Origin: Aequorivita sublithincola DSM 14238
GTDB lineage: Bacteria > Bacteroidota > Bacteroidia > Flavobacteriales > Flavobacteriaceae
Length of the DNA: 64,000 bases
Direction: 5' to 3'
Assembly: GCF_000265385.1 (NCBI RefSeq)
Contig: NC_018013.1
Coordinates: 771,001 to 835,000, forward strand
A program made the position numbers and the translations under genes. The notes beneath the pieces are model-generated. The model was given only the letters and a program-made list of their open reading frames with translations, did no database searches and had not been told where the DNA came from. Position 1 is the stretch's first letter. The number at the start of each line of letters is the position of its first letter. Shown here in pieces: positions 63,057-64,000 of the stretch.

Positions 63057-64000
63057 TTACATATCAAGCAAATACGCGAAAATTAAGGGAGCTACAATGG
63101 TAGCATCACTCTCAATAATGAACTTTGGAGTATCAATATCCAATTTTCCCCATGTTATTTTTTCATTCGGAACTGCGCCAGAATAACTACCAAAACTGGT
63201 TGTTGAATCACTAATTTGACAGAAATAGCTCCAAAATGGGGTTTCAGGACGCTCCATATCTTGATACAACATCGGCACTACACAAATTGGAAAATCACCA
63301 GCTATTCCTCCACCTATTTGGAAGAAACCAATTCCATTTTTGGAATTTTCTGTGTACCATTCTGCAAGAAAAGTCATATATTCAATTCCACTTTTCATTG
63401 TGGATGCTTTTAATTCTCCTTTCAAAACGTAGCTTGCAAAAATATTTCCCATCGTGCTATCTTCCCAACCCGGGCAGATTATTGGAAGATTTTTTTCAGC
63501 AGCGGCGTACATCCATGAATCTTTTAAATCTATTTCGTAATGTTCCTCCATTACACCGCTTAAAAGCAGTTTATACATATATTCGTGCGGAAGGTAGCGT
63601 TCGCCTTTTGCTTCGGCTTCTTTCCACAATTTCACGATGTGTTTTTGAATTCTTCTAAAGGCTTCTTCTTCTGGAATACAAGTATCCGTTACGCGGTTCA
63701 TTCCTCTTTCAAGCAAATCCCATTCATCCTGCGGGGTTAAATCACGGTAATGTGGTACACGTTCGTAATGACTGTGCGCAACAAGATTCATAATATCTTC
63801 TTCAAGGTTTGCACCGGTACAAGAGATTATTTGCACTTTATCTTGACGAATCATTTCAGCAAAAATCTTTCCTAATTCTGCCGTACTCATTGCTCCTGCC
63901 AAAGAAACAAGCATTTTTGAACCTTTGTTCAATTGTGCCTCATATCCCTTTGCAGCATCTACTACCGCTGCGGCATTGAAGTGTAAATAATATTTTTCAA
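63057..64000 (-). CDS. Deoxyhypusine synthase-like protein (start beyond window)
   Basis: The reverse frame runs to the window edge; the upstream codons KYYLHFNAAAVVDAAKGYEAQL precede the internal ATG at 63932, so only about ten residues are missing. It matches bacterial DHS-like proteins: SLAGAMSTAELGK, ISCTGANLEEDIMN, GGGIAGDFP, and the catalytic-Lys equivalent in ITWGKLD. Bacteria lack eIF5A, so related enzymes are thought to form homospermidine or similar polyamines. The ten N-terminal residues cannot be seen. Confidence 0.9.
   Translation of the reverse strand, partial: EKYYLHFNAAAVVDAAKGYEAQLNKGSKMLVSLAGAMSTAELGKIFAEMIRQDKVQIISCTGANLEEDIMNLVAHSHYERVPHYRDLTPQDEWDLLERGMNRVTDTCIPEEEAFRRIQKHIVKLWKEAEAKGERYLPHEYMYKLLLSGVMEEHYEIDLKDSWMYAAAEKNLPIICPGWEDSTMGNIFASYVLKGELKASTMKSGIEYMTFLAEWYTENSKNGIGFFQIGGGIAGDFPICVVPMLYQDMERPETPFWSYFCQISDSTTSFGSYSGAVPNEKITWGKLDIDTPKFIIESDATIVAPLIFAYLLDM

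Overview
The window looks like the chromosome of a Flavobacteriaceae member (Bacteroidota), possibly an Aequorivita-like marine or cold-adapted lineage; the genus is only a guess. The reasons are a complete gldK-gldL-gldM-gldN gliding and type IX secretion operon, a T9SS-sorted beta-helix protein, a SusC-like TonB receptor end, the conserved order miaB, sigma-54 regulator, lptE, TPR gene, secG, groES, groEL, low GC, and many -7 boxes of the Bacteroidota form TANNTTTG.

Layout. 1-3.6 kb: the end of a TonB-dependent receptor followed by a heme-type ABC importer (hmuTUV). 3.6-9.4 kb: small accessory genes (membrane protein, TonB-like protein, DUF1801, DUF2945), a reverse-strand toxin-antitoxin pair with a DUF1697 gene, a BaiN-like flavoprotein and a PLP decarboxylase. 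9.5-12.2 kb: a T9SS beta-helix protein and a membrane-tethered endonuclease/exonuclease/phosphatase-fold protein. 12.2-23.1 kb: an apparent stress and efflux island, bracketed by two paralogous GbsR/MarR regulators. It carries a double-META lipoprotein, a small membrane protein, an amidohydrolase, a 7-alpha-hydroxysteroid-dehydrogenase-like SDR, a cardiolipin synthase, and a TolC-HlyD-MFS tripartite pump whose HlyD gene is frameshifted. Three promoters in this island carry the same 28-bp palindrome at exactly the same distance from the -7 box.

23.2-35.2 kb: tRNA-Leu(UAG), an M20 dipeptidase, a LytTR protein, an ICMT-like methyltransferase, a YefM/RelE pair, a PhnA-like protein, an MG2/plug-like envelope protein, a BlaI/BlaR1-like repressor and M56 sensor with twin operators, an M1 peptidase and an initiator tRNA-Met. 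35.2-40.7 kb: an AsmA-like protein, a CPXCG protein, an ABC-F ATPase, a DUF983 protein and a FAD oxidoreductase. 40.7-49.2 kb, all on the reverse strand: topA, an arginase-fold protein with lost metal ligands, then gldKLMN. 49.5-56.5 kb: miaB to groEL. 56.6-64 kb: an M28/PDZ peptidase and a PD40 lipoprotein read from face-to-face promoters, a membrane glycosyltransferase, a GNAT-nitrilase fusion, a RES/Xre toxin-antitoxin pair and a deoxyhypusine-synthase-like gene cut by the window edge.

The intergenic DNA is rich in short repeats: exact heptamer arrays (ATTAGGG x7, CAGTATT x5), an inverted pair of degenerate GAC-heptamer arrays, and several palindromic or inverted repeat words. No IS element, CRISPR array or rRNA operon is visible. 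The strongest candidates for something undescribed are the double-GbsR operator regulon, the metal-ligand-less arginase homologue between topA and gldK, and the heptamer arrays placed just upstream of envelope genes.
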